Part shown: in pieces, positions 1 through 7,988 of the stretch
How positions within the stretch are numbered: position 1 is the first letter of the stretch
How the letters are laid out: every line of letters begins with the position of its first letter
Assembly (NCBI GenBank): GCA_009775265.1
Contig: VSPG01000014.1
Coordinates: 1 to 45,657, forward strand
Direction of reading: 5' to 3'
DNA: 45,657 nt
Source of the DNA: Muribaculaceae bacterium
Lineage (GTDB): Bacteria > Bacteroidota > Bacteroidia > Bacteroidales > Muribaculaceae
Position numbers and translations under genes: made by a program
Notes under the pieces: model-generated
Told to the model about the DNA's origin: nothing
Seen by the model: only the letters and a program-made list of their open reading frames with translations
The model's database searches: none

Positions 1-33
1 TAGGGCTGACTCCTGCAATAGGTGCCAGCCCTA
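1..33. terminator. Possible terminator of the gene left of the window
   Basis: Bases 1-8 and 26-33 form an 8-bp inverted repeat (TAGGGCTG/CAGCCCTA), followed by ATTTT. The stem may extend left of the window. A second small hairpin (CCGCTA 42-47 with TAGCGG 59-64) follows. The U-tract is weak, so this is only a candidate end of an upstream transcription unit. Confidence 0.35.
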
Positions 34-103
34 ATTTTCAACCGCTACTAAAAAAGTTTAGCGGACAGTAATAAATTTTAATTTTTTGTTAAGGTTGTCA
101 ACA

Positions 104-152
104 ATGGAATTGGCAACCCCCTGTCATTAACAAGCATTATTAAACAACCTCT
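104..152 (-). repeat. Dispersed repeat, copy 1 (internally shortened)
   Basis: Bases 119-152 are identical to the right arm of copy 2 (43395-43428). They are the reverse complement of a 34-bp sequence starting AGAGGTTGTTTAATAATGC. Beyond the inner end the copy reads GGCAATTGG-type sequence into AATGGAATT (104-110 region). Read on the minus strand this gives AATTCCATT, which also occurs at the inner end of copy 3 (45649-45657). Copy 1 therefore looks like copy 3 with roughly 90 bp removed from the middle. It lies in the leader upstream of the rubrerythrin gene. No coding potential was seen. Confidence 0.75.
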
Positions 153-210
153 AAACTTTTTCCTATATGCGCGTGTTATATTACCAGTAAAAGCAAACAT
201 CACGCACAAT

Positions 211-792
211 ATGGAAAACAAAAGCATTAAAGGCACCCGCACCGAGCACAACGTGCTCGCCTCCTTTGCCGGCGAAAGCCAGGCACGTTCACGATATACA
301 CTTTTCGCCGAAAAAGCGCGCGAAGAAGGATATGAACAGATCGCCGCTATATTCCTTGAAACCGCTGAGCAGGAACTGACACACGCACGCACGTTCTTCT
401 CCCTGCTGGAAGGCGGAATAGTTGAAATCACTGCAGGCTACCCCGCAGGAGTCGTGGGAGACACCAAGACAAACCTTGCAGAAGCGGCTGCCGGCGAACG
501 CGAGGAGTGGAGCGACCTTTACGAGAATTTTGCCAAAGTGGCACAGGAGGAAGGGTTTCCCACGATAGCCAACACTTTCAAACTCATAGCCCGCGCAGAA
601 CAGATGCACGAGCAGCGCTACCTCCGTCTTCTCGAACGGCTGAACACCGGCATGGAATTCTCGTCTGAGGAACCGGTCGACTGGCAATGCCGCAAATGCG
701 GATTCGTAGTCAACGGTAAAAACGCTCCCAAGCGCTGCCCTGTGTGCGGCGCAGAAATCGGCTACTTCGAACGCAAGGCTGAAAACTATTGA
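211..792 (+). CDS. rbr: Rubrerythrin
   Basis: This is a cytoplasmic non-haem di-iron peroxidase that removes hydrogen peroxide in anaerobes. The 193-residue product has the usual two parts. Residues about 1-145 form a ferritin-like four-helix domain with paired carboxylate/histidine motifs (EQELTHAR and ARAEQMHEQRY). A C-terminal rubredoxin-like FeS4 site carries CRKCG and CPVCG (about residues 158-177). Length and architecture match classical rubrerythrin. The ATG at 211 begins MENKSIKGT, the normal start for the family. The gene stands alone, with repeat copy 1 upstream and a strong hairpin directly downstream. No clear -7 box was found in front of it. Confidence 0.96.
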   Translation: MENKSIKGTRTEHNVLASFAGESQARSRYTLFAEKAREEGYEQIAAIFLETAEQELTHARTFFSLLEGGIVEITAGYPAGVVGDTKTNLAEAAAGEREEWSDLYENFAKVAQEEGFPTIANTFKLIARAEQMHEQRYLRLLERLNTGMEFSSEEPVDWQCRKCGFVVNGKNAPKRCPVCGAEIGYFERKAENY

Positions 793-826
793 TTCATTCT
801 CCTCTCGCCCTCTTTTTCTGACATTG

Positions 827-854
827 CAGCCGCACACCATGTGCGGCTGTTTTT
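827..854 (+). terminator. Rho-independent terminator of rbr
   Basis: A 9-bp perfect stem (CAGCCGCAC 827-835, GTGCGGCTG 841-849) with a 5-nt loop is followed by five T residues. The end touches the stop codon of the convergent PAP2 gene. The opposite strand has no U-tract, so it should act on the plus strand only. Confidence 0.88.
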
Positions 855-1519
855 CATATAATCAGAGAATAAACGGCTATTCCGGCCGCGATGGCAATCC
901 CGGCCAGCATCACCGCATCGCTAGTGCGCAGAGAGCGCCACAGAGGCTTGTCGCTGTATTGCGAAGCGGGAGCGATAATATCAGACAATCCAAAACACAG
1001 AGCGCCGAAAATACTCCCGAATACTGCCCCCACGAACAAGTCGCCCGGATAATGGACACCAAGATAAAGACGCGAGTAGGAATTAACGACAGCCCATATT
1101 ATAATAAAAGCAGCTACCCTGCGGCTTCGCACCAAAAGAGCCGTAAACACGGCAAGCGCAAAAGAGTTTGCAGCGTGGCATGAAGGAAAACCATATGTGC
1201 CGCCACGATAGCCGTTGACTATTACCGCAAGTTCCGACAACGGGTTGTCGGGATTCGCCGGGCGAAGCCGTCCCACGGCCGGACGCAACAGATGGCCGCA
1301 AAACTGGTCGGCCAACACGATGGCAAGTACAATGCAAAGCACCGTAGCCACGGCTTTGCGCGCAGTGCAGTTGCGCAACACGGCATAAAGCAGTGCCGCA
1401 TACATGGGCACCCATACAAAACGACCCGTGAACACCATCATGAACCTGTCAAGATAGTCGGTGTGCATTCCGTTGAAAAACAGAAAAACCTGCGTATCGG
1501 CCTGACTGAAAAAATCCAT
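854..1519 (-). CDS. PAP2-family membrane phosphatase
   Basis: This is an integral-membrane type 2 phosphatidic acid phosphatase, probably acting on an undecaprenyl-pyrophosphate-type lipid or another lipid phosphate. The three family signatures are visible: GRLRP (end of motif 1), PSCHAANSF (motif 2) and a motif 3 SxSRLYLGVHYPGD. Between them lie about five to six hydrophobic segments. An ATG at 1519 and an in-frame GTG at 1525 are both possible. The GTG would overlap the stop of the preceding LtaS-like gene by four bases, which suggests translational coupling. A lipid-linked head-group transferase next to a lipid phosphatase fits a shared role in envelope lipid recycling, but the substrate is not shown. 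Confidence 0.9.
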   Translation of the reverse strand: MDFFSQADTQVFLFFNGMHTDYLDRFMMVFTGRFVWVPMYAALLYAVLRNCTARKAVATVLCIVLAIVLADQFCGHLLRPAVGRLRPANPDNPLSELAVIVNGYRGGTYGFPSCHAANSFALAVFTALLVRSRRVAAFIIIWAVVNSYSRLYLGVHYPGDLFVGAVFGSIFGALCFGLSDIIAPASQYSDKPLWRSLRTSDAVMLAGIAIAAGIAVYSLII

Positions 1520-1521
1520 AA

Positions 1522-3372
1522 TCACAAGCTGTCGATATAATTGTATAGTCGTTGCAAATAAGCCTTACACATACGAGCCGACGTCGGCTCCGTGCTATGC
1601 ACGGACGAGGTGGCCACGTTCAGCAGCGCACTGTCTCCCGGCATTATCATCATAGCCTGCTCGGGCTCGCTGAAAAAAACGAAATCAGAACCGCACGAAT
1701 CTGCCGCCATATTCCGGCTGAAAACGAATCTGTCGCTGTCAAGGCCGAGCTGGCCGAGCAAAGTGGCGGCAATATCCGTCTGCGATGCCAGACGCGACAC
1801 TCTTTTTCCACCGCGTCTCAAGGCTCCCCCGGCCAGCACTATCGGTATGCTATGCCTTTGCTCCATAGCCTCGGGGCGGTCGGGGTAGCATCCATAATGG
1901 TCGGGGTAGCATCCATAATGGTCGGGCACGATAACAAGCAAAGCCCGTTTCCACGAAGGCAGCACGCGCAGACTGTCTACAAACGCTCCGAGGCAGCTGT
2001 CCGTATATGCAAACGCCCGCTTAGGACCCGGTGCAAAACGGGGATTTTCGTAAGGCACATCGAACGGCTCATGGCTGCTTGATGTCTGAACCACACTGAA
2101 TCGCGGAGCAGCACCCGCCGTACGTGCATCATTGAGCGCGCGTTCAAACACGGCATGATCCGGCGCACCCCATTTAGATGCGCGCATAGACATCGGAAAA
2201 TCCTTATCGCTTACCACTGTGGAAAAACCTCCGGCACGCAGATAGGCAAGCATATTGGTGAAATTGGCATCCCCACCATAATAATAGCCGCATTCATATC
2301 CTGCATCCCGCAACTCCGACGCTATGCACGGAAGTTTTTCTGCCTTTGACACATGTTTCATCAGGCTCTCCGTAGGCTGGGCGGGAAGCGCGCTCAATAT
2401 GGCAGGTAATGCACGGTCTGTACGGAAGCTTGAAGCATATGCGTTATCAAACAATATACCCTCGCGGGCAAGCGAGTCAAGCCTCGGCGCAATGTCTTCT
2501 CCACCGAGCGACGGCATGAGATGCGACGAAAAACTTTCAAGAATCACAAGATAAATATCAGGACGCTGCGTATCCAGCCACTGCGCGCAGCTGTCCGTCC
2601 CGCATTCCACAGCTATCATGCCCGCCGTAAGGCTTGCCGCATCCTCATCGCTGAAGAAACGCATCTGGCTGCCAAAGTCATCGCGGTGCGTCAAAGAATA
2701 CATCAGACTGAATGCAGGATTTATGGCCGCATGGTTAAGGCGCATATCTTCACTGAAATACGCACGGCTCAAGTTCATTGTGGAAACCGTGAGTCCTCCG
2801 CGGATAGGCAAAAACAGCATACCTGTGAGGACAAGTGAAAGCATAGCGCGCCACACACGGCCGCTACGCGAGGCCACAGGCCCGGGAGTGTGCACGGCCA
2901 AATAATAAAACAACGCGTAGAACGACGCCGAGCCAACGAGCCACGTTGCCACACCGGCAACTATCTCGCCTGCCGTGGCAGACGCCATGGCCGATGAAGG
3001 CGACGATATAAAATAAAACAGAGGCGTGGCGTCAAGCCGGAATCCCCAATGGCCGTACAATTCTAAATCAAGAGCCGCAATTCCGGCTATGACAAGAGCC
3101 GAAAAACCATAATACACGCTCTCAATAATCCTGAACGCACGACGTGCGTCCACAAAACACCGTGCAAAAACAAGCAGCGCGGGTATGATGGTAAAATATG
3201 CCGCCATACACATATCCATGGGCAACCCATGCCACATGGCAGCCACAAGCGAACGTGCCTGCGCACCGCTGTACACCGAAGCATAAGCAAGCATGAAAGC
3301 TGGCTTAAGAAGCACGAATGCCAAAAGCAACGACAGATATGCCGACAGAAATTTTACAAATACCCTTTTCAC
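1522..3372 (-). CDS. LtaS-like membrane sulfatase-fold phosphotransferase
   Basis: This alkaline-phosphatase-superfamily protein resembles lipoteichoic acid synthase and phosphoglycerol transferases. Residues 1-190 hold about five membrane segments. The extracytoplasmic catalytic domain starts near 270. Visible sites are E279 (ILESFSS, metal), T318 in RTDRALP (expected nucleophile), a duplicated DHYG motif at 484-485 and 491-492, and H507 (QRHSIP). The family usually has a single DH motif; here a 21-bp in-frame tandem repeat doubles DHYGCYP. GTG at 3372 is chosen because the next ATG would remove the first membrane segment. The gene sits between a DUF4924 gene (37-bp gap) and PAP2. In a diderm the acceptor is probably a periplasmic glycan or lipid; this is inference. 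Confidence 0.88.
   Translation of the reverse strand: MKRVFVKFLSAYLSLLLAFVLLKPAFMLAYASVYSGAQARSLVAAMWHGLPMDMCMAAYFTIIPALLVFARCFVDARRAFRIIESVYYGFSALVIAGIAALDLELYGHWGFRLDATPLFYFISSPSSAMASATAGEIVAGVATWLVGSASFYALFYYLAVHTPGPVASRSGRVWRAMLSLVLTGMLFLPIRGGLTVSTMNLSRAYFSEDMRLNHAAINPAFSLMYSLTHRDDFGSQMRFFSDEDAASLTAGMIAVECGTDSCAQWLDTQRPDIYLVILESFSSHLMPSLGGEDIAPRLDSLAREGILFDNAYASSFRTDRALPAILSALPAQPTESLMKHVSKAEKLPCIASELRDAGYECGYYYGGDANFTNMLAYLRAGGFSTVVSDKDFPMSMRASKWGAPDHAVFERALNDARTAGAAPRFSVVQTSSSHEPFDVPYENPRFAPGPKRAFAYTDSCLGAFVDSLRVLPSWKRALLVIVPDHYGCYPDHYGCYPDRPEAMEQRHSIPIVLAGGALRRGGKRVSRLASQTDIAATLLGQLGLDSDRFVFSRNMAADSCGSDFVFFSEPEQAMMIMPGDSALLNVATSSVHSTEPTSARMCKAYLQRLYNYIDSL
1881..1922. repeat. Exact 21-bp tandem duplication inside the LtaS-like gene
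   Basis: Two identical 21-bp units lie at 1881-1901 and 1902-1922 (CGGGGTAGCATCCATAATGGT). They encode DHYGCYP twice in frame, at residues 484-497. The reading frame is preserved and no divergence has accumulated, so the duplication is probably recent or slippage-prone. Confidence 0.95.
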
Positions 3373-3409
3373 TCCACCTGATGCATCTATTTATTATACT
3401 TGTAATTTG

Positions 3410-3967
3410 TCATTCTTCCTCTTTCCCGAACAATTCACCGCGCTCATCCCTATGGTAATAAGCGGCAAGCAACGCTGTCATACGGGTGATTTTGGCAAGG
3501 GCATCGGTCGTGGCAGCGCTTATATCCTGTTTTTTCATGCGCATAAGAAGCATTGCGTAGAGCGCATTGAAGCAGGTTTCCACTTCGCCGGCCGGATGTT
3601 CGCCGGAACGGGAGCGCAACTCCACTATCACAGGCAGCGCGTCGTAAAATGCCTTGCTGTAGTCTGCGTAACGCGAATCGGCAAGCAGACGCCGGCTAAG
3701 GTCGGCAAGGTCGCCCAACGTGTTGCGGTTAATCTGCAGATGACCCGACTCTACGACTTCTTCCCTGCGCATCATGTCGATAAGCGACTCGTACCATTCG
3801 CTCATCGCAGCACGGGTCTCCTCCGGAATATCCGGCACACGGTCGATTATGTTTTGCCGAATCCGTTCTATATCAAGATTGAATGCACGCACTATATCCT
3901 CCACCTGCCACATATACAGCAGGTATTCCGCGATGTTTTCCTTGCGTTTTTGAGAAGCGACCAACAT
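3410..3967 (-). CDS. DUF4924 family protein
   Basis: This 185-residue soluble, mostly helical protein matches the Bacteroidales DUF4924 family from its start (MLVASQKRKENIAEYLLYMWQ) and length. No signal peptide, membrane segment or catalytic motif is visible. The function of the family is unknown to me. The gene is the first of a probable minus-strand unit with the LtaS-like and PAP2 genes and follows the ridA terminator. I could not identify a promoter in the 72-bp gap before it. Confidence 0.85.
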   Translation of the reverse strand: MLVASQKRKENIAEYLLYMWQVEDIVRAFNLDIERIRQNIIDRVPDIPEETRAAMSEWYESLIDMMRREEVVESGHLQINRNTLGDLADLSRRLLADSRYADYSKAFYDALPVIVELRSRSGEHPAGEVETCFNALYAMLLMRMKKQDISAATTDALAKITRMTALLAAYYHRDERGELFGKEEE

Positions 3968-3978
3968 GATTTATGAAT

Positions 3979-4023
3979 TTAAAAAATCCGGATGTGTGCC
4001 GGAACAAATGTCCGGCACACATC
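3979..4023 (-). terminator. Terminator of the HAD-recR-GNAT-ridA operon
   Basis: A 13-bp perfect stem (GATGTGTGCCGGA 3991-4003, TCCGGCACACATC 4011-4023) has a 7-nt loop. On the minus strand it is followed by a U-rich tail from the A-tract around 3978-3986. Confidence 0.88.
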
Positions 4024-4039
4024 TGATTAGATTATTGAT

Positions 4040-4414
4040 TTAACGCACAGCCACCACTTCGATTTCCACGAGAACGTTTTTAGGAAGCGTGCGCACAGCC
4101 ACAGCGCTGCGGGCAGGATAAGGAGCTTCAAACACTTCAGCATAAACTTCGTTCATTGCCGCAAAATCATTCATATCGGCAAGGAAAACCGTGGTTTTCA
4201 CCACATTTGCTGTCGTAAGCCCGGCAGCGGAAAGAATGGCTTTCACATTGGCCAGAGATTGGGCGGCCTGCGCTTTTATGCCTTCAGGAATTTCTCCCGT
4301 GGCAGGGTTGATAGGAATCTGACCGCTTGCAAATAGCATGCTGCCTGTGTCGATAGCCTGGCTGTAGGGGCCGATAGCGCCCGGAGCCTCGTTGGTGGAG
4401 ATAACTGTTTTCAT
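4040..4414 (-). CDS. ridA: RidA family reactive-intermediate deaminase
   Basis: This small cytosolic trimeric enzyme hydrolyses reactive enamine/imine intermediates released by PLP enzymes. From the ATG at 4414 it is 124 residues long (MKTVISTNEAPGAIGPYSQA), the usual RidA length. The hallmark GPYSQA, the conserved arginine in YPARSAV and the C-terminal VEIEVVAV are present. A frame extending to 4492 would add 26 unrelated residues lying inside the GNAT gene, so the shorter start is preferred. It is the last gene of the operon, two bases after the GNAT stop codon, and is followed by a strong terminator. Confidence 0.95.
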   Translation of the reverse strand: MKTVISTNEAPGAIGPYSQAIDTGSMLFASGQIPINPATGEIPEGIKAQAAQSLANVKAILSAAGLTTANVVKTTVFLADMNDFAAMNEVYAEVFEAPYPARSAVAVRTLPKNVLVEIEVVAVR

Positions 4415-4416
4415 AA

Positions 4417-4935
4417 TTATAATAACACTTGATAGATAATAATGTCGTGGTAACTTCGCCCCCGGCGCAGATACGACCTCACGCGTCCGCAAGAATTGAA
4501 TCCGGAGGTTGCGAACAGCCGTCGCGACGGCTCATTGTCGTCCGCCACAAGAGCCATGAGCATGTGCATACCCAACACATCGCGCGCATAAGCCATTACA
4601 AGGGCTATCGCACGCCTTGCGATGCATGCCCTGCGGCTGGCGGGCTCCACAAACACCCCGATGCGTGCATGCCGGTCGCGAGGTTCGAAATGCGTTATGT
4701 CAATGGTGCCCACAGCACCCCCTTTTCCACATAGCTCTATTACAAATCGCAATTGTCCGGAAGAAAAAATATCCCCGTCGTAGGCGGCGATGTATTCGCT
4801 CAACATATGGCGGCTTAGCGGAGTCGCCGCAGAGCCGAAAGGCCAGAGCGACATATCATTCTCCCATATGTAAAGCCTGTCGATGTCGGAAGGTTCGGGA
4901 GCCCGCAGTGTTATAGTACCGTCAGAGAGAGTCAT
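4417..4935 (-). CDS. GNAT family N-acetyltransferase
   Basis: The 172-residue protein begins MTLSDGTITLRAPEPSDIDRLY, typical of RimJ/RimL-like GNAT enzymes that transfer acetyl groups from acetyl-CoA. The acetyl-CoA loop region appears as IGVFVEPASRRACIARRAIALV (given only in part), followed by the DDNEPSRRLFATSGF motif of the fourth GNAT strand/helix. The ATG at 4935 starts 4 bases beyond the recR stop; an upstream TTG at 4950 would overlap recR and is less likely. The substrate cannot be predicted. Confidence 0.88.
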   Translation of the reverse strand: MTLSDGTITLRAPEPSDIDRLYIWENDMSLWPFGSAATPLSRHMLSEYIAAYDGDIFSSGQLRFVIELCGKGGAVGTIDITHFEPRDRHARIGVFVEPASRRACIARRAIALVMAYARDVLGMHMLMALVADDNEPSRRLFATSGFNSCGRVRSYLRRGRSYHDIIIYQVLL

Positions 4936-4939
4936 TGTG

Positions 4940-5566
4940 TCAGTTGGCAAAAGAGTCTGAAAACGGGGTGCGGTTAAGCAGCGAGCGCCCCAATGTGATT
5001 TCGTCCGTATATTCGATTTCGTTGCCCACGCTCACACCGCGCGCAAGCTGGGTCACCCTCACATCGCCGCACTGCGAAAGGCGCCTGTATATGTAAAAAT
5101 TGGTGGTATCGCCTTCCATCGTGGCACTGAGGGCGAGAATCACCTCGTCGACACCTCCGTCTGTAACACGCTCCACGAGCGAAGCTATCTCAAGCGCGTC
5201 CGGTCCTATGCCGTCAATGGGGGAAATCAATCCTCCGAGCACATGGTATACTCCATGATACTCGCCGGTGTTCTCTATGCTCATCACGTCTTTTACGTTC
5301 TCCACCACACACACCGTGCGCGAGTCCCGCGACATCGACGAGCATATCGGGCATATTTCGTCCTGACTGATGTTATGGCATACGCGGCAATAGCGTATGC
5401 CTTCGCGCATATCGATAATGGCTCGCCCTAAAGCCGCAGCTTCGCGCGGCTCGCGGCGCAGCAGGTGCAGGGCAAGGCGCAACGCCGTCTTCCGTCCTAT
5501 GCCCGGCAGACGCGACAATTCCGTGACAGCGTTTTCAAGCAATGCCGATGAGAACCTCTGCTCCAT
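4940..5566 (-). CDS. recR: Recombination mediator RecR
   Basis: RecR works with RecO (and RecF) to load RecA at gaps and stalled forks. The 208-residue length is standard. The order of elements is an N-terminal helix-hairpin-helix (LSRLPGIGRKTALRLALHLL), a C4 zinc finger (CRVC, then CPIC, about residues 59-74) and a Toprim domain beginning CVVENVKDV with acidic residues further on (LALSATMEGDTT). The C-terminal Walker-like ARGVSVGNEIEYTDEITLGRS is present. It is the second gene of its operon, three bases after the HAD gene. Confidence 0.97.
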   Translation of the reverse strand: MEQRFSSALLENAVTELSRLPGIGRKTALRLALHLLRREPREAAALGRAIIDMREGIRYCRVCHNISQDEICPICSSMSRDSRTVCVVENVKDVMSIENTGEYHGVYHVLGGLISPIDGIGPDALEIASLVERVTDGGVDEVILALSATMEGDTTNFYIYRRLSQCGDVRVTQLARGVSVGNEIEYTDEITLGRSLLNRTPFSDSFAN

Positions 5567-5569
5567 GAC

Positions 5570-6211
5570 CTACTCAAAAAGCCCGCGCAAACTCTCGGGC
5601 GTGAGATTCTCGAAAGAGTCGAGTACAATATCGCCACAGCCGGCTATATCACAAGGCAAAAGCGTTGTCGCCATCGCGACAACTTTGCCTCCGGCACGCC
5701 TGGCCGCTTCCAGACCGGCACGGCTGTCCTCGAACACCGCACAGAATTCCGACGGCACACCGAGACGTTGCGCTGCAAGGATATATCCCTCCGGATCCGG
5801 TTTTGAGCGTTTCACATCGGCATCCGTCACCACAAGGTCAAAATAATCACGAAATCCCGGCAGCTGCCTGTAAAGGCCGTCCATTTTCTGTTCATTGCTG
5901 CTCGTGACTACGGCCGCCGGAATGCCCTCGGCGCGTAACGACTCCAGAAAGCGCTCAACGTGCGGAAAAATCCTGTACACCATATTCCGCTCATGTTCCT
6001 CAAGGTACTTGCGCACCTCTGCCTGGACTGCGTTATCGGAAAAATGAGTGTCAAGAATATCCGGCAGAGTGGTGCCTTTTATCGAATATGCAAAATTCTC
6101 AATCCCTGTGGGGAAAAGTTCATCCATGCGGGTCCAGAACTGCGTGTATATGCTCTCGCTGTCGATAAGCACACCGTCAAGGTCGAAAAGGGCTGCAATC
6201 TTTCTGTTCAT
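5570..6211 (-). CDS. HAD-superfamily sugar-phosphatase-like hydrolase
   Basis: This 213-residue soluble phosphatase of the beta-phosphoglucomutase/phosphatase-like HAD group starts with motif I (FDLDGVLIDSE: nucleophile and acid/base aspartates). It has motif II VVTSSN, motif III lysine in KRSKPDPEGY and motif IV VFEDSRAGLEAA. The helical cap domain between motifs I and II is present. It heads an operon with recR, GNAT and ridA and has a good Bacteroidetes promoter 20 bp upstream. Its substrate is probably a small phosphorylated sugar or metabolite; this is not resolved by sequence. Confidence 0.92.
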   Translation of the reverse strand: MNRKIAALFDLDGVLIDSESIYTQFWTRMDELFPTGIENFAYSIKGTTLPDILDTHFSDNAVQAEVRKYLEEHERNMVYRIFPHVERFLESLRAEGIPAAVVTSSNEQKMDGLYRQLPGFRDYFDLVVTDADVKRSKPDPEGYILAAQRLGVPSEFCAVFEDSRAGLEAARRAGGKVVAMATTLLPCDIAGCGDIVLDSFENLTPESLRGLFE

Positions 6212-6230
6212 CCAAACAATTATTTTATCG

Positions 6231-6262
6231 CAAATTTAGCCATATTTCGCGACATATGCAAA
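6231..6262 (-). promoter_or_regulatory. Promoter of the HAD-recR-GNAT-ridA operon
   Basis: Reading the minus strand, TTTG (6259-6262), a 20-bp spacer and TAAATTTG (6231-6238) match the Bacteroidetes TTTG/TAnnTTTG promoter. The -7 box lies about 20 bp before the ATG at 6211. Confidence 0.75.
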
Positions 6263-6264
6263 GA

Positions 6265-6292
6265 CGTCCCGCAGCATGTATGCCGCGGGACG
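6265..6292 (-). terminator. Hairpin terminator after the GH51 gene
   Basis: The stem CGTCCCGC (6265-6272) pairs with GCGGGACG (6285-6292), with a further GCA/TGC pairing inside. The U-tract on the minus strand is short (TCTTTG). It directly abuts the promoter of the next minus-strand operon. Confidence 0.6.
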
Positions 6293-6332
6293 AATTATTA
6301 GAAATATTGCCCGTATTATCCGGGGACGTATT

Positions 6333-7874
6333 CTATTTCAAAGTGACGCTTACGATAGACATGGCAGGCATGTCGACTGTGAGAACGCCTTTGTTCACGC
6401 GCGCGCCCTTGAACTCCTTAAGTGTGACTTTTTCGGGCTGCCCGAAGTCATTGTAGTCATTGACTGAAGCGGCCGTAAGAATCTGCGCGCCCTGCACTTT
6501 CAGTTTCAGGTCGGCGAGATTAACGCTCACCTTATTACCCTTTTCAAGCGAAGTATTGGTGAGGGATATTGTATACACGCCATCTTTTTCAGAGCAAGTG
6601 GCGTCAAGTTCCGGCACTGACTGACGGCCTTCCACGCTTCGGCTCTCGGTCGTAACAGCCATGGGCACGAGACGGGCATCCTGATGAGGCACATACATCT
6701 TGAACAAGTAATATGTGGGAGTAAGTACCATTTCAGCATCACGGGTCAGAACCATCGACTGGAGCACATTCGCGATTTGCGCGATGTTGGCCATGCGCAC
6801 ACGGGCGGCATGTTCATGGAAAATATTGAGTGTAAGCGCAGCCACCATCGCGTCGCGCATCGTGTTCTGCTGGAAAAGATGGCCGGGATTCGTGCCGGGC
6901 TCTACTTCCCACCAGGTACCCCATTCGTCCACCATAAGACCCACGCGGCCTTCGGGATCGAAGCGGTCCATTATAGCGCTGTGGTTCTTCACCAGGTTGT
7001 CCATTTCAAGGCATATGCCGAGGGTAGTATAGTAGTCGTTTCCGTCAAACTTTGTGGCAGAGCCTTTGCTTGCCCAGTTGCCTACGCTGTAATAGTGCAG
7101 AGAAAGCCCGTGGAAATGCTGCATGGCGTCGCGCATAAGCACCTCGGTCCAGTGCAAGTCACCGGCATTGGCGCCGGAAGCTATTTTGTAGAGTTTGTTG
7201 CCGTTGAATTCGCGGCAATAAGTCTGATAGCGACGATATACATTGGCATAGAATTCAGCAGTGAAATTACCGCCGCAACCCCAGCTTTCATTTCCCACGC
7301 CCAAATACTTAAGTTTCCAAGGCTTTTCACGTCCGTTCTTTTTGCGGAGTTCTGCCATAGGTCCGCTTTCTGCGGTGATGTATTCCACCCATTTTGCCAT
7401 CTCTTCTACGCTTCCGCTGCCGACGTTTCCGCTCAGATAAGGTTCTGTGCCCAGCAGTTCGCAGAAATTAAAAAATTCATTGGTACCAAATGAGTTATCT
7501 TCCACAGTTCCGCCCCAGTTGTTGTTTACCATCACAGGACGTTTGTCGCGAGGGCCAATACCGTCCATCCAATGGTATTCATCGGCAAAGCATCCGCCGG
7601 GCCAGCGCAATACCGGCACATGAAGTTCGCGAAGGGCGTTCAGCACATCTGTGCGGTAGCCCTGTGTGTTGGGTATTCCTGATTCCTCGCCCACCCACAG
7701 GCCGCCGTATATGCAACGGCCGAGATGTTCTGCAAACTGTCCGTATATTTCTTTATTGATTACAGGAGCATCGGCCGAAGGGCGCAACTCCACTGTAGAG
7801 GTCGAAGACGTTGCCGCATACGATGTGCCTGCCGCACACGCCACCAGACCAATGGCAATAGATTTCAGGTTCAT
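6333..7874 (-). CDS. Alpha-L-arabinofuranosidase, GH51, exported
   Basis: This enzyme releases terminal alpha-L-arabinofuranosyl residues from arabinans or arabinoxylans. From the ATG at 7874 it has 513 residues and a Sec signal peptide (MNLKSIAIGLVACAAGTSYA), so a periplasmic or surface location is likely. The GH51 barrel carries the acid/base glutamate E196 in GNESWG and the nucleophile E317 in VDEWGTWW, with WPGGCFADEYHW upstream. The C-terminal beta domain ends in MSIVSVTLK. An in-frame start at 7961 would put extra residues before the signal peptide and into the promoter. It is a single gene; no SusC/SusD or other glycan-utilisation genes are adjacent. Confidence 0.95.
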   Translation of the reverse strand: MNLKSIAIGLVACAAGTSYAATSSTSTVELRPSADAPVINKEIYGQFAEHLGRCIYGGLWVGEESGIPNTQGYRTDVLNALRELHVPVLRWPGGCFADEYHWMDGIGPRDKRPVMVNNNWGGTVEDNSFGTNEFFNFCELLGTEPYLSGNVGSGSVEEMAKWVEYITAESGPMAELRKKNGREKPWKLKYLGVGNESWGCGGNFTAEFYANVYRRYQTYCREFNGNKLYKIASGANAGDLHWTEVLMRDAMQHFHGLSLHYYSVGNWASKGSATKFDGNDYYTTLGICLEMDNLVKNHSAIMDRFDPEGRVGLMVDEWGTWWEVEPGTNPGHLFQQNTMRDAMVAALTLNIFHEHAARVRMANIAQIANVLQSMVLTRDAEMVLTPTYYLFKMYVPHQDARLVPMAVTTESRSVEGRQSVPELDATCSEKDGVYTISLTNTSLEKGNKVSVNLADLKLKVQGAQILTAASVNDYNDFGQPEKVTLKEFKGARVNKGVLTVDMPAMSIVSVTLK

Positions 7875-7910
7875 TTTCAATATTTTTAATGTGGTTATCG
7901 GTTTGTGATG

Positions 7911-7940
7911 CAAATTTAACAAAAAAAGACATGCGGCAAC
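7911..7940 (-). promoter_or_regulatory. Promoter of the GH51 gene
   Basis: On the minus strand TAAATTTG (7911-7918) is a good -7 box. The -33 candidate is GTTG (7937-7940) at 18 bp, a weaker match. It is divergent from the HD-gene promoter. Confidence 0.5.
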
Positions 7941-7961
7941 GCTACAATTCTGATAAATCAC

Positions 7962-7969
7962 TAATTTTG
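7962..7969 (+). promoter_or_regulatory. -7 box for the HD-domain gene
   Basis: TAATTTTG matches TAnnTTTG and lies 19 bp before the ATG at 7989. No convincing TTTG was found at the expected -33 distance. Confidence 0.4.
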
Positions 7970-7988
7970 CATCAAAAATTTAACAAAT

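Noticed and set aside
1881..1922. CRISPR-like direct repeats
   Set aside because: There are only two units, they are adjacent without spacers, and they lie in frame inside a coding gene.
6684..7493. Open frame of 269 codons antisense to the GH51 gene
   Set aside because: It is a shadow of a strongly coding strand with both catalytic glutamates in place.
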